From Geomonas silvestris (lineage in GTDB: Bacteria; Desulfobacterota; Desulfuromonadia; Geobacterales; Geobacteraceae): a DNA stretch of 54,853 bases. Below, in pieces: positions 1 through 7,008 of the stretch. The notes under the pieces were generated by a model that was not told where the DNA came from, ran no database searches, and saw only the letters and a program-made list of their open reading frames with translations. The stretch lies in contig NZ_BLXX01000019.1 of NCBI RefSeq assembly GCF_014193515.1, positions 1 through 54,853 of the forward strand, read 5' to 3'. A program made the translations under genes and the position numbers. Numbering within the stretch: the first letter of the stretch is position 1; each line of letters opens with the position of its first letter.

Positions 1-106
1 ATGCCGAGAGGGTCACACCTGTTCCCATCCCGAACACAGAAGTTAAGCCTCTCTGGGCCGATGGTACTGCACGGGTAACTGTGTGGGAGAGTAGGTCGCC
101 GCAGGG
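1..106 (+). rRNA. rrf: 5S ribosomal RNA (5' end cut by window edge)
   Basis: The conserved 5S core is readable: the block CCCATCCCGAACACAGAAGT near 27-46, then GCCGATGGTACTGC near 57-70 and GGGAGAGTAGGTCGCCGC near 86-103. Compared with the usual length of about 115-120 nt, roughly the first 10-15 nt lie outside the window. The 3' boundary (about 106) is estimated from the expected closing stem. A strong terminator follows, as at the end of an rRNA operon; no tRNA follows it here. Confidence 0.93.
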
Positions 107-116
107 AATTTAATTG

Positions 117-148
117 AAAAGCCCCACCGTACACACGGTGGGGCTTTT
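117..148. terminator. Bidirectional intrinsic terminator after 5S rRNA
   Basis: A perfect 10-bp stem GCCCCACCGT / ACGGTGGGGC with a 4-nt loop, flanked by AAAA and TTTT. It ends the rRNA transcript and, read on the other strand, can also stop the leftward operon ending at 192. Confidence 0.9.
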
Positions 149-191
149 CGCGTTGTTGCCGCGAGAGCTTGGTAGGTTTCTATTTGAAGGA

Positions 192-845
192 CTAACCTGC
201 AACGGGTTCGGTTTTCTTGTAAAAGAGAAGGCGGTATGACCTCCGTTTGCCGAGTTCAGCATACCCAAAGAGGCGATGTGTCCAGAGCGCGGGAAGGTTA
301 TCTTTCTCATAGAACCCGTAAACCCTGCGGTACCCGCTCTTTTTCAAATGGTCCAAGGCATTTGCGAGTAGGTACGTTGTGGTGACTTTTCCCCGGGAGT
401 CCGGTGTCACATACATGTCGAACATGTACGCCTCGCGCTCGTCTTCACATGTAATTCCGAGCCAAGGCAGATCGGGATGTATGGGGTTTCTCTGGGTCTG
501 TTTATGGGTTGCGCACCAGATATCTCCGATTATTTCACCGTTGCATGCTACTGCATAAGCGTAATATCCAGCCCTGTTATTCGCAGCCAGCTTCATGCGC
601 CGGCTGCGCGTCTTCATCATTCTTTCCGCTAAACCGAGATTCCTCTGATCCACGACGATAAATTCAAAGTTGTTTGTCTCTTCCTGCTTTATTTTTTTTA
701 CCTCTGAAAGGTCATTATAGACAGGAACCACGATACTGTCGTTGTGCAGGCATTTACCAACCAGCTTCTTCACGGCTTTGGCGAGTGTATTATGCCTGGC
801 TTCTTCAAGGAACTGATGGAACCTGATCAGCAGAATACTTAACAT
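192..845 (-). CDS. GNAT-family N-acyltransferase, last gene of the carrier-protein operon
   Basis: 217 aa. The C-terminal half carries a GNAT fold signature: a central strand FDMYVTP (142-148) followed by the acetyl-CoA pyrophosphate loop DSRGK (149-153), then a helix and the strand RRVYGFYEKDN (173-183), where an Asn/Asp commonly contacts the CoA. The N-terminal ~60 residues are not recognisable. The start is supported by a GAGGAG ribosome site about 8 nt upstream, which places the first 41 bp inside the end of the preceding amidohydrolase gene, an unusually long overlap. Family knowledge says GNATs move an acyl group from CoA (sometimes from a carrier protein) to an amine. Its place at the end of the operon suggests it works on the product or donor made by the upstream genes; that is inference. 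Base composition here is visibly more AT-rich than in the rest of the window, which hints at transfer. Confidence 0.72.
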   Translation of the reverse strand: MLSILLIRFHQFLEEARHNTLAKAVKKLVGKCLHNDSIVVPVYNDLSEVKKIKQEETNNFEFIVVDQRNLGLAERMMKTRSRRMKLAANNRAGYYAYAVACNGEIIGDIWCATHKQTQRNPIHPDLPWLGITCEDEREAYMFDMYVTPDSRGKVTTTYLLANALDHLKKSGYRRVYGFYEKDNLPALWTHRLFGYAELGKRRSYRLLFYKKTEPVAG

Positions 846-1914
846 GTTTTTTCTCCTCGAAAATCAGCGATCTTGGGTTCACGCTTGCGTATTGGATGAA
901 ATCCTGCTCAATCCGCCGCCCTTTTGCCTTTAGGGCGTGGAGTGTAAGGATTACGGCTTCCCATTGGGGTTCATAGAGAGCATCAGATCCAAAAAGTATC
1001 CTGCTTGTCGGAAGTTGCTCGATTACCACCTTCAACGGTTCAAACGTCAGTCCGGAGATGTCGACGAAAAGGTTGTCGTGGGTGTTGAGAAGGTTTTTCA
1101 GCAGAGGCATCCCCTCGCAGAGAATATCGCTCATTTTGCACCTGTGGAATCCGGCATGAGCGATGACCACGGGTGCCTTGGAGGCGGAAAAATTGATGTT
1201 CCTGAGATTTTCCAGTGCCGCACAATTGGTGCGCCGCCCTCCCCAATATGGATTGTTACGCCCGCTGTGAAGAATAAGGGGGAGCCCGCACTGCCCGCAC
1301 GATCTCACCAGTTCTTCCAGCCACTGTTTTCGGGCAGGCCTGCTTAAATCTATTCCCGTTACCACCGGGTGGCACTTTATGGCCCTGATGTTAAATGTCG
1401 CCTGCAGGTTCAGGATGTAATTTTGTAACCCTTCAGTCGGGATGGAGCCGGGGACGCTGCCAGCAATAGCAAAACGGTCACGGTCAGGGTAGTGATGCGT
1501 GACCCAGCGCAGTCGGTTTTCAAATTGTGCTGCATTGCTAAGTTCGGATGCGACCGGGAGTAGGAGGACTTTGTCGATTCCGCCAACATCCATCTGGTCT
1601 GAGAAGACTTTTGCCCCGACGTACGAATAGACCTTCTTAAGCAGCATCGCAGAGATGTCTTGAAGTCTCAACGACTTGTGATCATTGCCAAGATCCCCTA
1701 ATTCAGGAAAACGAAAATGGTAGATTGATGGAGTGCTGTAGCCTTTGCCGTCAACACTTAAGATTCCTGGTGTTGATTCAGATTCCAGGTAGGTGAAGCG
1801 ATCGAAAAGTACCTCATAGGGATGGACGTGCACGTCATAGAGACGGTGGTGTTGCTTGATCTCTGCGAGGATGGCCAGATAGCTCGCACATATTTCAGGG
1901 GGGAGTGTTCTCAC
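805..1914 (-). CDS. Amidohydrolase-superfamily metal-dependent hydrolase (amidohydrolase 2 type)
   Basis: 369 aa TIM-barrel metallohydrolase. Visible ligand motifs: YDVHVHPYE with the first-strand HxH at His29/His31, IKCHP (Lys180, His182), LILHSG (His216), VIAHAG (His253) and ILFGSD with the late Asp311. This is the pattern of the amidohydrolase 2 group, which hydrolyses or decarboxylates small ring or carboxylate substrates. It starts with GTG, overlapping the ligase stop as GTGA, behind an AAAGGTG ribosome site, so it is translationally coupled to the adenylation gene. Substrate is unknown. In this context it may hydrolyse or decarboxylate the compound made on the carrier protein, but nothing in the sequence proves that. 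Confidence 0.78.
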   Translation of the reverse strand: MRTLPPEICASYLAILAEIKQHHRLYDVHVHPYEVLFDRFTYLESESTPGILSVDGKGYSTPSIYHFRFPELGDLGNDHKSLRLQDISAMLLKKVYSYVGAKVFSDQMDVGGIDKVLLLPVASELSNAAQFENRLRWVTHHYPDRDRFAIAGSVPGSIPTEGLQNYILNLQATFNIRAIKCHPVVTGIDLSRPARKQWLEELVRSCGQCGLPLILHSGRNNPYWGGRRTNCAALENLRNINFSASKAPVVIAHAGFHRCKMSDILCEGMPLLKNLLNTHDNLFVDISGLTFEPLKVVIEQLPTSRILFGSDALYEPQWEAVILTLHALKAKGRRIEQDFIQYASVNPRSLIFEEKKHVKYSADQVPSVP

Positions 1915-3521
1915 AATAGTTCACCTTTGCCGGCTGCCTGGAGGGCGTTCTGGTAGAGTTGACGCAGGGCGCCGCGGTCGGTTTTGCCTCGGTCGTTCAA
2001 GGGCATTTCCACGAGCGGAATTATCCGCTTGGGGAGCATATACGATGGTACCACCCGGCCCAACTCCTCCATGACCGAGTCCGGGTCAAGGAGATTGGGG
2101 CCGGCAATGAAGGCTACCAGTTCCGGGACCTCGCTCTGAGTCGTATCGCAAAGGACGACGGCAGCCTGGTGGATCCTGTCTTGGGTCAGCATGGCTTGTT
2201 CTATCTCGTAGAGTTCAATGCGGTACCCCATGAATTTAACCTGGAAATCCTTTCTTCCAACGTACTCCAGACAACCGTCGGCCCTCGCCCTGGCCAAGTC
2301 CCCGGTGCGGTAAATTCGATCGTTCTGGGTCCATCCCAGGGGATTTCTTACGAAAGCACGAGCGGTCTTTTCCTCGTCACCCCAATAGCCCATGCTGAGG
2401 CCGTAGCCGCGTATGCAGAGCTCGCCCGCCTCGCCAACATCGGCAAGCGTGTTGTCCTCTGTTAATATGAAGATCTCTGTGTTGGCGCAGGCTCTCCCTA
2501 TAGGGATTGGCTCGCTTGGTGATTTGGGTACCTGCTCGATTGGAAAGCACGAGGAAATGCCTGTAGCCTCGGTGGGGCCATAGACGTTGTAAAAACGCTT
2601 ATTCGGGTAGTGCTGCATCCAGTTGATCAAATGCTTGGTAGCCAGCACCTCGCCTCCGAACAGTACCTTTTGCAGCGAAGGTATGCGATCCTTGCGCAGC
2701 GAGTTGGTACTGGACAGGTACATGAGCAGTGAAGAGACTCCTTTCCACACGGTTACCTTTTCCTTCTCGATCAGATCGAAGAGCTTGTGCGGGAAAAGCA
2801 GTAAACGTTCCGGCGCAATGCAGAGCGTTGCACCGGCCTTGAGAGTCGCAAAGATGTCGAAGGTCGACATGTCAAAGTGGAACGGAGCTGTCCCAAGAAC
2901 GCGGTCTGCGCTCGTGATTGCGAAATACTCGACTGCCCAATCGATGTAGTTGAGGATGTTGAGGTGAGATATGGCAACACCTTTGGGGCTTCCCGTCGAT
3001 CCTGAGGTGTAGAGTATGTAGGCTGCATCGGCATCGATGTTCTTGTATTGCGGAGCAGGTACGGCGTCGAGTGGCACTTCCTCGAGCAGGGTGCTCGGAA
3101 TGTCGCCGGGTCTTAGCTCTGAGACGCCGCCCACCACCAGATGCCGCACCGATCCCATATGTGCCATTGCCCCGTCCAGGACCGACAGGGCGTCGCCGTC
3201 ACAGATGATGGCGCTGGGCCGGCAGTCGCGGATCACCTTCAAGGTTCGCTCAATGGGGGCTTTCGAGTCGATCGGTACGTAGATCGCGTCTGCCTTCAGC
3301 ACCCCGAGGATGGCCATGACTACCTGCGCGGAGCGCTTCATAATAATCGCCACCCGGTCCTGCCTGTGCACCCCGTGCGAGACCAGACAGTGGGCGATCC
3401 GGTTGGCATCGCGGTACAGTTGGCCATAGGTCATGGTGCGCTGGTCATCAACGATGGCAACCCGGTCCGGGTCTGCCCCCCAAACTTCATCCAAGTAGGT
3501 CTGAGCCAGATACCCGTTCAT
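1911..3521 (-). CDS. Free-standing amino-acid-type adenylation enzyme (AMP-binding ligase)
   Basis: 536 aa. ANL-family core motifs are in order: YTSGSTGSPKG (171-181, ATP loop), FHFDMS with Asp217 at the position that binds the amino group in amino-acid-activating domains, YGPTEA (314-319), YRTGDLAR (404-411), GRKDFQVKFMGYRIE (422-436) and the C-terminal catalytic Lys513 in NDRGKTDRGAL. Length fits a single A domain (DltA, PltF or PigI size) with no fused carrier or condensation domain. I chose the ATG at 3521, 2 bp after the dehydrogenase stop; an upstream in-frame extension overlaps that gene and is not protein-like. The expected partner is the separate carrier protein at 4671-4928. A hand alignment of the specificity pocket did not give a code I can assign, so the amino acid is unknown; proline is only an analogy from the gene set. 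Confidence 0.88.
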   Translation of the reverse strand: MNGYLAQTYLDEVWGADPDRVAIVDDQRTMTYGQLYRDANRIAHCLVSHGVHRQDRVAIIMKRSAQVVMAILGVLKADAIYVPIDSKAPIERTLKVIRDCRPSAIICDGDALSVLDGAMAHMGSVRHLVVGGVSELRPGDIPSTLLEEVPLDAVPAPQYKNIDADAAYILYTSGSTGSPKGVAISHLNILNYIDWAVEYFAITSADRVLGTAPFHFDMSTFDIFATLKAGATLCIAPERLLLFPHKLFDLIEKEKVTVWKGVSSLLMYLSSTNSLRKDRIPSLQKVLFGGEVLATKHLINWMQHYPNKRFYNVYGPTEATGISSCFPIEQVPKSPSEPIPIGRACANTEIFILTEDNTLADVGEAGELCIRGYGLSMGYWGDEEKTARAFVRNPLGWTQNDRIYRTGDLARARADGCLEYVGRKDFQVKFMGYRIELYEIEQAMLTQDRIHQAAVVLCDTTQSEVPELVAFIAGPNLLDPDSVMEELGRVVPSYMLPKRIIPLVEMPLNDRGKTDRGALRQLYQNALQAAGKGELL

Positions 3522-3523
3522 TT

Positions 3524-4669
3524 TTAGATCCCCAGCATTCGCGCTATGATGTTGCGCTGCATTTCGGAGGTACCAGAATAAATGGTCGCAGCCACACTGT
3601 CTCTGAGGTCGCGCTCCAGGTCGCACTCCTGCATGTAACCGTAGCCGCCATGTATCTGGATGGCATCGAGACAGGCGCTCTTCAGGCTCTCGCTGACGAA
3701 AAGCTTACCAAGCGATGCCTCGAGTGTTGCCCGTTTCCCCTGGTCCTTGAGCCAAGCCATCTTGTAGAGAATGAGCTTGCCCAGTTCGAGGTTGAGCTTC
3801 ATGGTCCCGATCTTGTTGGATAGGGACTGGTTCTTGCCGATCTCCTTGCCGAACTGCTTGCGCGTCTTTACGTAGCTGATGCTTTTTCCCAAGACGCGCT
3901 CGAGGGTTCCCAGATGTGCTGCAGTCATCAGGGCGCGTTCCCATTCGATCCCCTCGTTGAAGATGAACATACCGTGTCCGTTTTTTCCCAGCAGCATTTC
4001 CTCGCCGACGCCGACGGAGTCAAAGAACATCTCGCAGTTCTGCAGCGTTCTCAGCCCCATCTTTTGCAGGGGTTTTCCCATGCTGTAGCCTGCTGCCGTT
4101 TTTTCAACCAGGAAACAGGAAATCTCGCCGAAGGCAGACTTTCCTGCACCGCACCTGGCAAAAACGATGATGATATCGGCCAGAGGGCCGTTGGAGATGA
4201 AGACTTTGCCTCCGGACAGGAGCCAGCCCGCGCCATCGCCCTCGATGCGGGTGCGCATGGAGAGCACGTCGGACCCGGCATCGGGCTCGGTGATGGACTG
4301 GGCGGCGATCATCCCACCCGAGGACAGCTCGGGAAGGTACCGCTCCTTCTGCGCCGGCGAGCCGTACAGGTTGATCAGCACGATGCAGCACAGCTGGGTG
4401 ACGATGGCATGGACCAAACCGCTGTCCTCGCATCCGTAGCTGAGAGCCTCAAGCGAGTTAGCTGTTGTTACCAAGTCCTCACCCAGGCCGCCGTAGATTT
4501 CGGGAGTCAGCAGAGACAGCAGCCCCATGTCGGCGCACTTGCGCCAGTTCTCCAGCGGGAAACCCCCCGCTTGGTCGTTTTCACGTACCTTGTCGTTCAG
4601 TTCGCGTCGTGCAAACTCGACGATGCTTTCGCGTTGCAGTACCTGGGTGTCCGTAAAAGAAAAGTCCAT
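3524..4669 (-). CDS. Acyl-CoA-dehydrogenase-family flavoprotein, probably acting on an aminoacyl carrier protein
   Basis: 381 aa, full family length. Family motifs: AAQSITEPDAGSD (122-134), SGGKVFISNGPLADI (152-166), TRKQFGKEIG (269-278), AIQIHGGYGYMQE (336-348) and YSGTSEMQRN (364-373). FAD-dependent alpha,beta-dehydrogenation is the family reaction. The catalytic Glu found in YEGTS of short- and medium-chain enzymes is Ser365 here, while Glu244 in IEWERAL sits where isovaleryl-CoA dehydrogenase and, as I recall, the prolyl-carrier-protein oxidases (PltE/PigA type) keep their base. The gene starts 1 bp after the carrier protein stop and ends 2 bp before the ligase start. Together these suggest it oxidises an aminoacyl thioester on the carrier protein; an ordinary acyl-CoA dehydrogenase remains possible. 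Confidence 0.88.
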   Translation of the reverse strand: MDFSFTDTQVLQRESIVEFARRELNDKVRENDQAGGFPLENWRKCADMGLLSLLTPEIYGGLGEDLVTTANSLEALSYGCEDSGLVHAIVTQLCCIVLINLYGSPAQKERYLPELSSGGMIAAQSITEPDAGSDVLSMRTRIEGDGAGWLLSGGKVFISNGPLADIIIVFARCGAGKSAFGEISCFLVEKTAAGYSMGKPLQKMGLRTLQNCEMFFDSVGVGEEMLLGKNGHGMFIFNEGIEWERALMTAAHLGTLERVLGKSISYVKTRKQFGKEIGKNQSLSNKIGTMKLNLELGKLILYKMAWLKDQGKRATLEASLGKLFVSESLKSACLDAIQIHGGYGYMQECDLERDLRDSVAATIYSGTSEMQRNIIARMLGI

Positions 4670-4670
4670 G

Positions 4671-4928
4671 TCAGGCCCCTTGTGCAGCTCGCTTTCTCTG
4701 GATGAGCGAATTAATGGACATGATCGAGGTGAAGTTCTCCAGGGTGAGATCCTCGTCGGAGATCTTCACCGCATAGTTGTTCTCCAGAAAAAGAATCAGT
4801 TTCATGATTCCCAGTGAGTCGAGGATCTCCGTTTCGATGAGGTCATCGTTTGCCCCCAGCTTTCCGGTGACTTTCCCTCTTGCCAGGTCGGTCTTGATGA
4901 ACTCGATGAGCTTGGCGTCATCTTGCAT
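4671..4928 (-). CDS. Free-standing acyl/peptidyl carrier protein, first gene of the operon
   Basis: 85 aa. The phosphopantetheine site is LDSLGIM with Ser38, followed by the usual helix of LILFLENNY. ATG at 4928 is preceded by AGGAG; a longer upstream frame has no carrier-protein features. Neighbours are packed at 1 bp (dehydrogenase), 2 bp (adenylation enzyme), a 4-bp overlap (amidohydrolase) and a 41-bp overlap (GNAT). The sequence after DSL is atypical for the fatty-acid ACP (which has DSLDTVEL), so this is most likely a dedicated carrier loaded by the adjacent adenylation enzyme after phosphopantetheinylation by a transferase encoded elsewhere. Confidence 0.88.
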   Translation of the reverse strand: MQDDAKLIEFIKTDLARGKVTGKLGANDDLIETEILDSLGIMKLILFLENNYAVKISDEDLTLENFTSIMSINSLIQRKRAAQGA

Positions 4929-5378
4929 GAGGATTCTCCTGTACTGATGGTGGTGGATCTGCCGACACCTATGGGAGTCGGCTGCCTCAAGGACTCTGGC
5001 GCCCCCGTCGTGGGCACGTTGATGCCAATGGCTAGGAACAGCTATCAATTACCGAAAACATTAGAAAAATATAATCCCCACCGATTGTAGCGTGAAACGC
5101 GGAGAAGTCAAAGGCCGGGGTGCCAAAGGCATAGTGGACAGGAGAGAGGGGTGAAACAGGCCCAGATTGAGGGAGGAAACGGTTGCAAAGGCAACTGCTG
5201 TCGGTAGAACACTCAGGTGATAGTGATAGACCCTCTGTAGTTGAGAAAAAAATTGATCTTTCAGGGGAAGGCGCTATAGTGTACCTTCACAGCTTTACCA
5301 GGTGGTCAGCTTAAGCCAGTCAGTAGCTCCCTGCGTCAAGCCAATCCCCAGAGTGATCCCCAAGGAATTCCGGCCCAC
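4929..5378. other. Divergent intergenic region, 450 bp
   Basis: Lies between the leftward carrier-protein operon and the rightward PilZ gene. It holds a fair rightward sigma-70 promoter (5253-5280, listed separately). For the leftward operon the AT-rich stretch 5050-5080 contains TATATT on the minus strand but no convincing -35. No coding potential is evident. Confidence 0.5.
5253..5280 (+). promoter_or_regulatory. Candidate sigma-70 promoter for the PilZ gene
   Basis: TTGATC (5253-5258), 16-bp spacer, TATAGT (5275-5280). About 90 nt of leader would precede the ATG at 5379. Confidence 0.45.
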
Positions 5379-6065
5379 ATGACCGAAGCCAGGATACTGA
5401 TTATCGCGAAAGATCCGGAGGCAGGGCAGGCCTACGCAGAAGCACTGCGTGAGATATGTGTCGGGTACGACATAGCGGTTTCCTTCACCGAGATGGCGGA
5501 ACTAGCCATTGACAACTCCTACAACGGCCTCTTGGTGGACATCCTGACCCTGGTGCGCAGTTCCAAAGAGGAAAAGGTCATAGCCTACGAGTGCTTCAAC
5601 TTGTACCCGGTCCTCAGGGTAAAGTGGGAGAACAAGAAAAAGAAGATCAACCTGAGCCCTCTCGAACAGGCGTTCTCGCCTGATACCGCCTCGGCATTGA
5701 AGTTCTTCGTCCAGAGCCGGTGCATTCCCTTTCCGGCCAGGCCGTTGCGCCGGCATAACCGAAAGAACTACAATCTCAACGTACTGCTCTCCCCGGACGG
5801 CCGTTTCGCGGGTGAGAATACCATCAAGACCTTCACGCTGAATATCTCTCTTGGGGGTGCCTTCCTGCACACCACTCATGATTTCGCACAAGGTGAACGG
5901 GTCTGGTTGCAGTTCGTGGAGTTTCCGGATCACGAGCCGATCCAGGCCTCGGTGCGCTGGTCGCTTGAGTGGGGGCAGTCGCGCTCCATCCCCGGCCTGG
6001 GGGTGAAGTTCGAGGAGCTGGATGAGGCGCAGGAACACCTGGTGAAGCTCATTGCGAACGATTAG
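5379..6065 (+). CDS. PilZ-domain protein with receiver-like N-terminal region
   Basis: 228 aa. The C-terminal ~115 residues are a PilZ domain: the basic c-di-GMP clamp RRHNRKNYNLNV (about 123-134) and the NISLGGAF motif (about 153-160), with the later strand GLGVKFEELD. The N-terminal part begins ARILIIAKDPEAGQAYAEAL, like a response-regulator first strand and helix, but lacks the acidic pair and a clear phospho-acceptor, so it is probably a degenerate receiver. Expected role: binds cyclic di-GMP and passes this to motility, pilus or exopolysaccharide machinery. AAGGA lies about 12 nt before the ATG. Monocistronic: it has its own promoter candidate and a terminator at 6129-6156. Confidence 0.85.
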   Translation: MTEARILIIAKDPEAGQAYAEALREICVGYDIAVSFTEMAELAIDNSYNGLLVDILTLVRSSKEEKVIAYECFNLYPVLRVKWENKKKKINLSPLEQAFSPDTASALKFFVQSRCIPFPARPLRRHNRKNYNLNVLLSPDGRFAGENTIKTFTLNISLGGAFLHTTHDFAQGERVWLQFVEFPDHEPIQASVRWSLEWGQSRSIPGLGVKFEELDEAQEHLVKLIAND

Positions 6066-6128
6066 CCGGTTGCCCGACCCGGCGTCCCTTGAAGAGGGCA
6101 GGACTGTTAACAGCAGATAAACGACAAG

Positions 6129-6156
6129 GTCGGCCCGTGGGGGGCCGGCTTTTTTT
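6129..6156 (+). terminator. Intrinsic terminator after the PilZ gene
   Basis: GTCGGCCC / GGGGCCGGC hairpin followed by seven T. It ends 11 bp before the next ATG, so the NRDE gene either has its promoter inside this stretch or depends on read-through. Confidence 0.8.
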
Positions 6157-6167
6157 GTGGGGAAAAC

Positions 6168-6932
6168 ATGTGTCTCATTCTGGTTGCCTACCGGCAGCAC
6201 CCTCGCTATCCCTTGATCATCGCGGCCAATCGAGACGAGTTCTACGAACGCCCCGCCCGGCAGGCCGGGTTCTGGGAGGAGGCACCCGACCTGCTGGCGG
6301 GGAAAGATCTCCTGCGGGGCGGTACCTGGCTCGGGGTGAATCGTGACGGCCGCCTCGCAGCCCTGACCAACTACCGGGAGCCGCACCAGACGGACCCGAT
6401 GGCTCCTTCCCGGGGCGATCTCGTCAGCAGCTTTCTCACCGGAACGTCGGGGTACAAAGAGTTCCTGGACCGGCTCAGGCGGGAAGGGGGAGCCTACCAC
6501 GGGTTCAACCTCCTCTTTGGTACTGCGGAGAACCTAAGCTGCTACTCCAACCGCAGCGATGGCGTCGTCCGAGTCGAACCCGGCGTTCATGGCCTGAGCA
6601 ACCGGTTCTGGAACACCCCTTGGCCCAAGGTTGTGCGGGGCAGAAACGCACTGCGGCGCCTGCTTCAGGAGGAGAACCTCTCTTCGGCGGCACTTCTGGA
6701 CCTGTTGCACGACCAGACGCCGGCGCCCGACGAGGAACTGCCCGAGACCGGCGTCGGTTTGGAGTGGGAGCGCCTGCTCTCGCCGATGTTCATCGTGAGC
6801 GAGCACTACGGCACCCGCTCCTCGACGGCGGTGCTGTTGGATGCTGAGGGGAACCTGACCTTTGCGGAGCGACGCTACGAGGGGAGTGACCCCGACGAGG
6901 TGCAGTTCACCCTGAACGTGAGCGCGTCTTGA
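6168..6932 (+). CDS. NRDE-family (TANGO2-like) protein
   Basis: 254 aa. Begins MCLILVAYR with the conserved Cys2 and carries the family hallmark AANRDEFYERP (19-29), then GGTWLGVNRDGRLAALTNYRE (47-67). The Cys2 start resembles Ntn-hydrolase folds, and the NRDE/TANGO2 family is thought to be involved in haem handling or small-molecule metabolism, but no reaction is firmly known. In a cytochrome-rich bacterium a haem link would be attractive; that is speculation. The start is fixed by Cys2. The upstream sequence GTGGGGAAAAC offers only a weak ribosome site. Confidence 0.85.
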   Translation: MCLILVAYRQHPRYPLIIAANRDEFYERPARQAGFWEEAPDLLAGKDLLRGGTWLGVNRDGRLAALTNYREPHQTDPMAPSRGDLVSSFLTGTSGYKEFLDRLRREGGAYHGFNLLFGTAENLSCYSNRSDGVVRVEPGVHGLSNRFWNTPWPKVVRGRNALRRLLQEENLSSAALLDLLHDQTPAPDEELPETGVGLEWERLLSPMFIVSEHYGTRSSTAVLLDAEGNLTFAERRYEGSDPDEVQFTLNVSAS

Positions 6933-6950
6933 CAGGGGCAGTGCCCAATA

Positions 6951-6985
6951 AAAAACGCCCGTCGGAAGTTCCGACGGGCGTTTTT
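6951..6985. terminator. Bidirectional terminator between convergent genes
   Basis: AAAAACGCCCGTCGGAA / TTCCGACGGGCGTTTTT, a near-perfect stem with A and T tracts on both sides, located between the NRDE gene (+) and the lipoprotein gene (-). Confidence 0.92.
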
Positions 6986-7008
6986 GTGTTCAGCGCTCCA
7001 GTGCCTCG

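Noticed and set aside
110..310. Small minus-strand frame over the rRNA terminator
   Set aside because: It overlaps the terminator and the end of the GNAT gene in another frame and has no ribosome site or recognisable sequence.
4929..5048. Longer carrier protein starting at 5048
   Set aside because: The added residues are His/Arg-rich and unlike any carrier protein; AGGAG fits the ATG at 4928.
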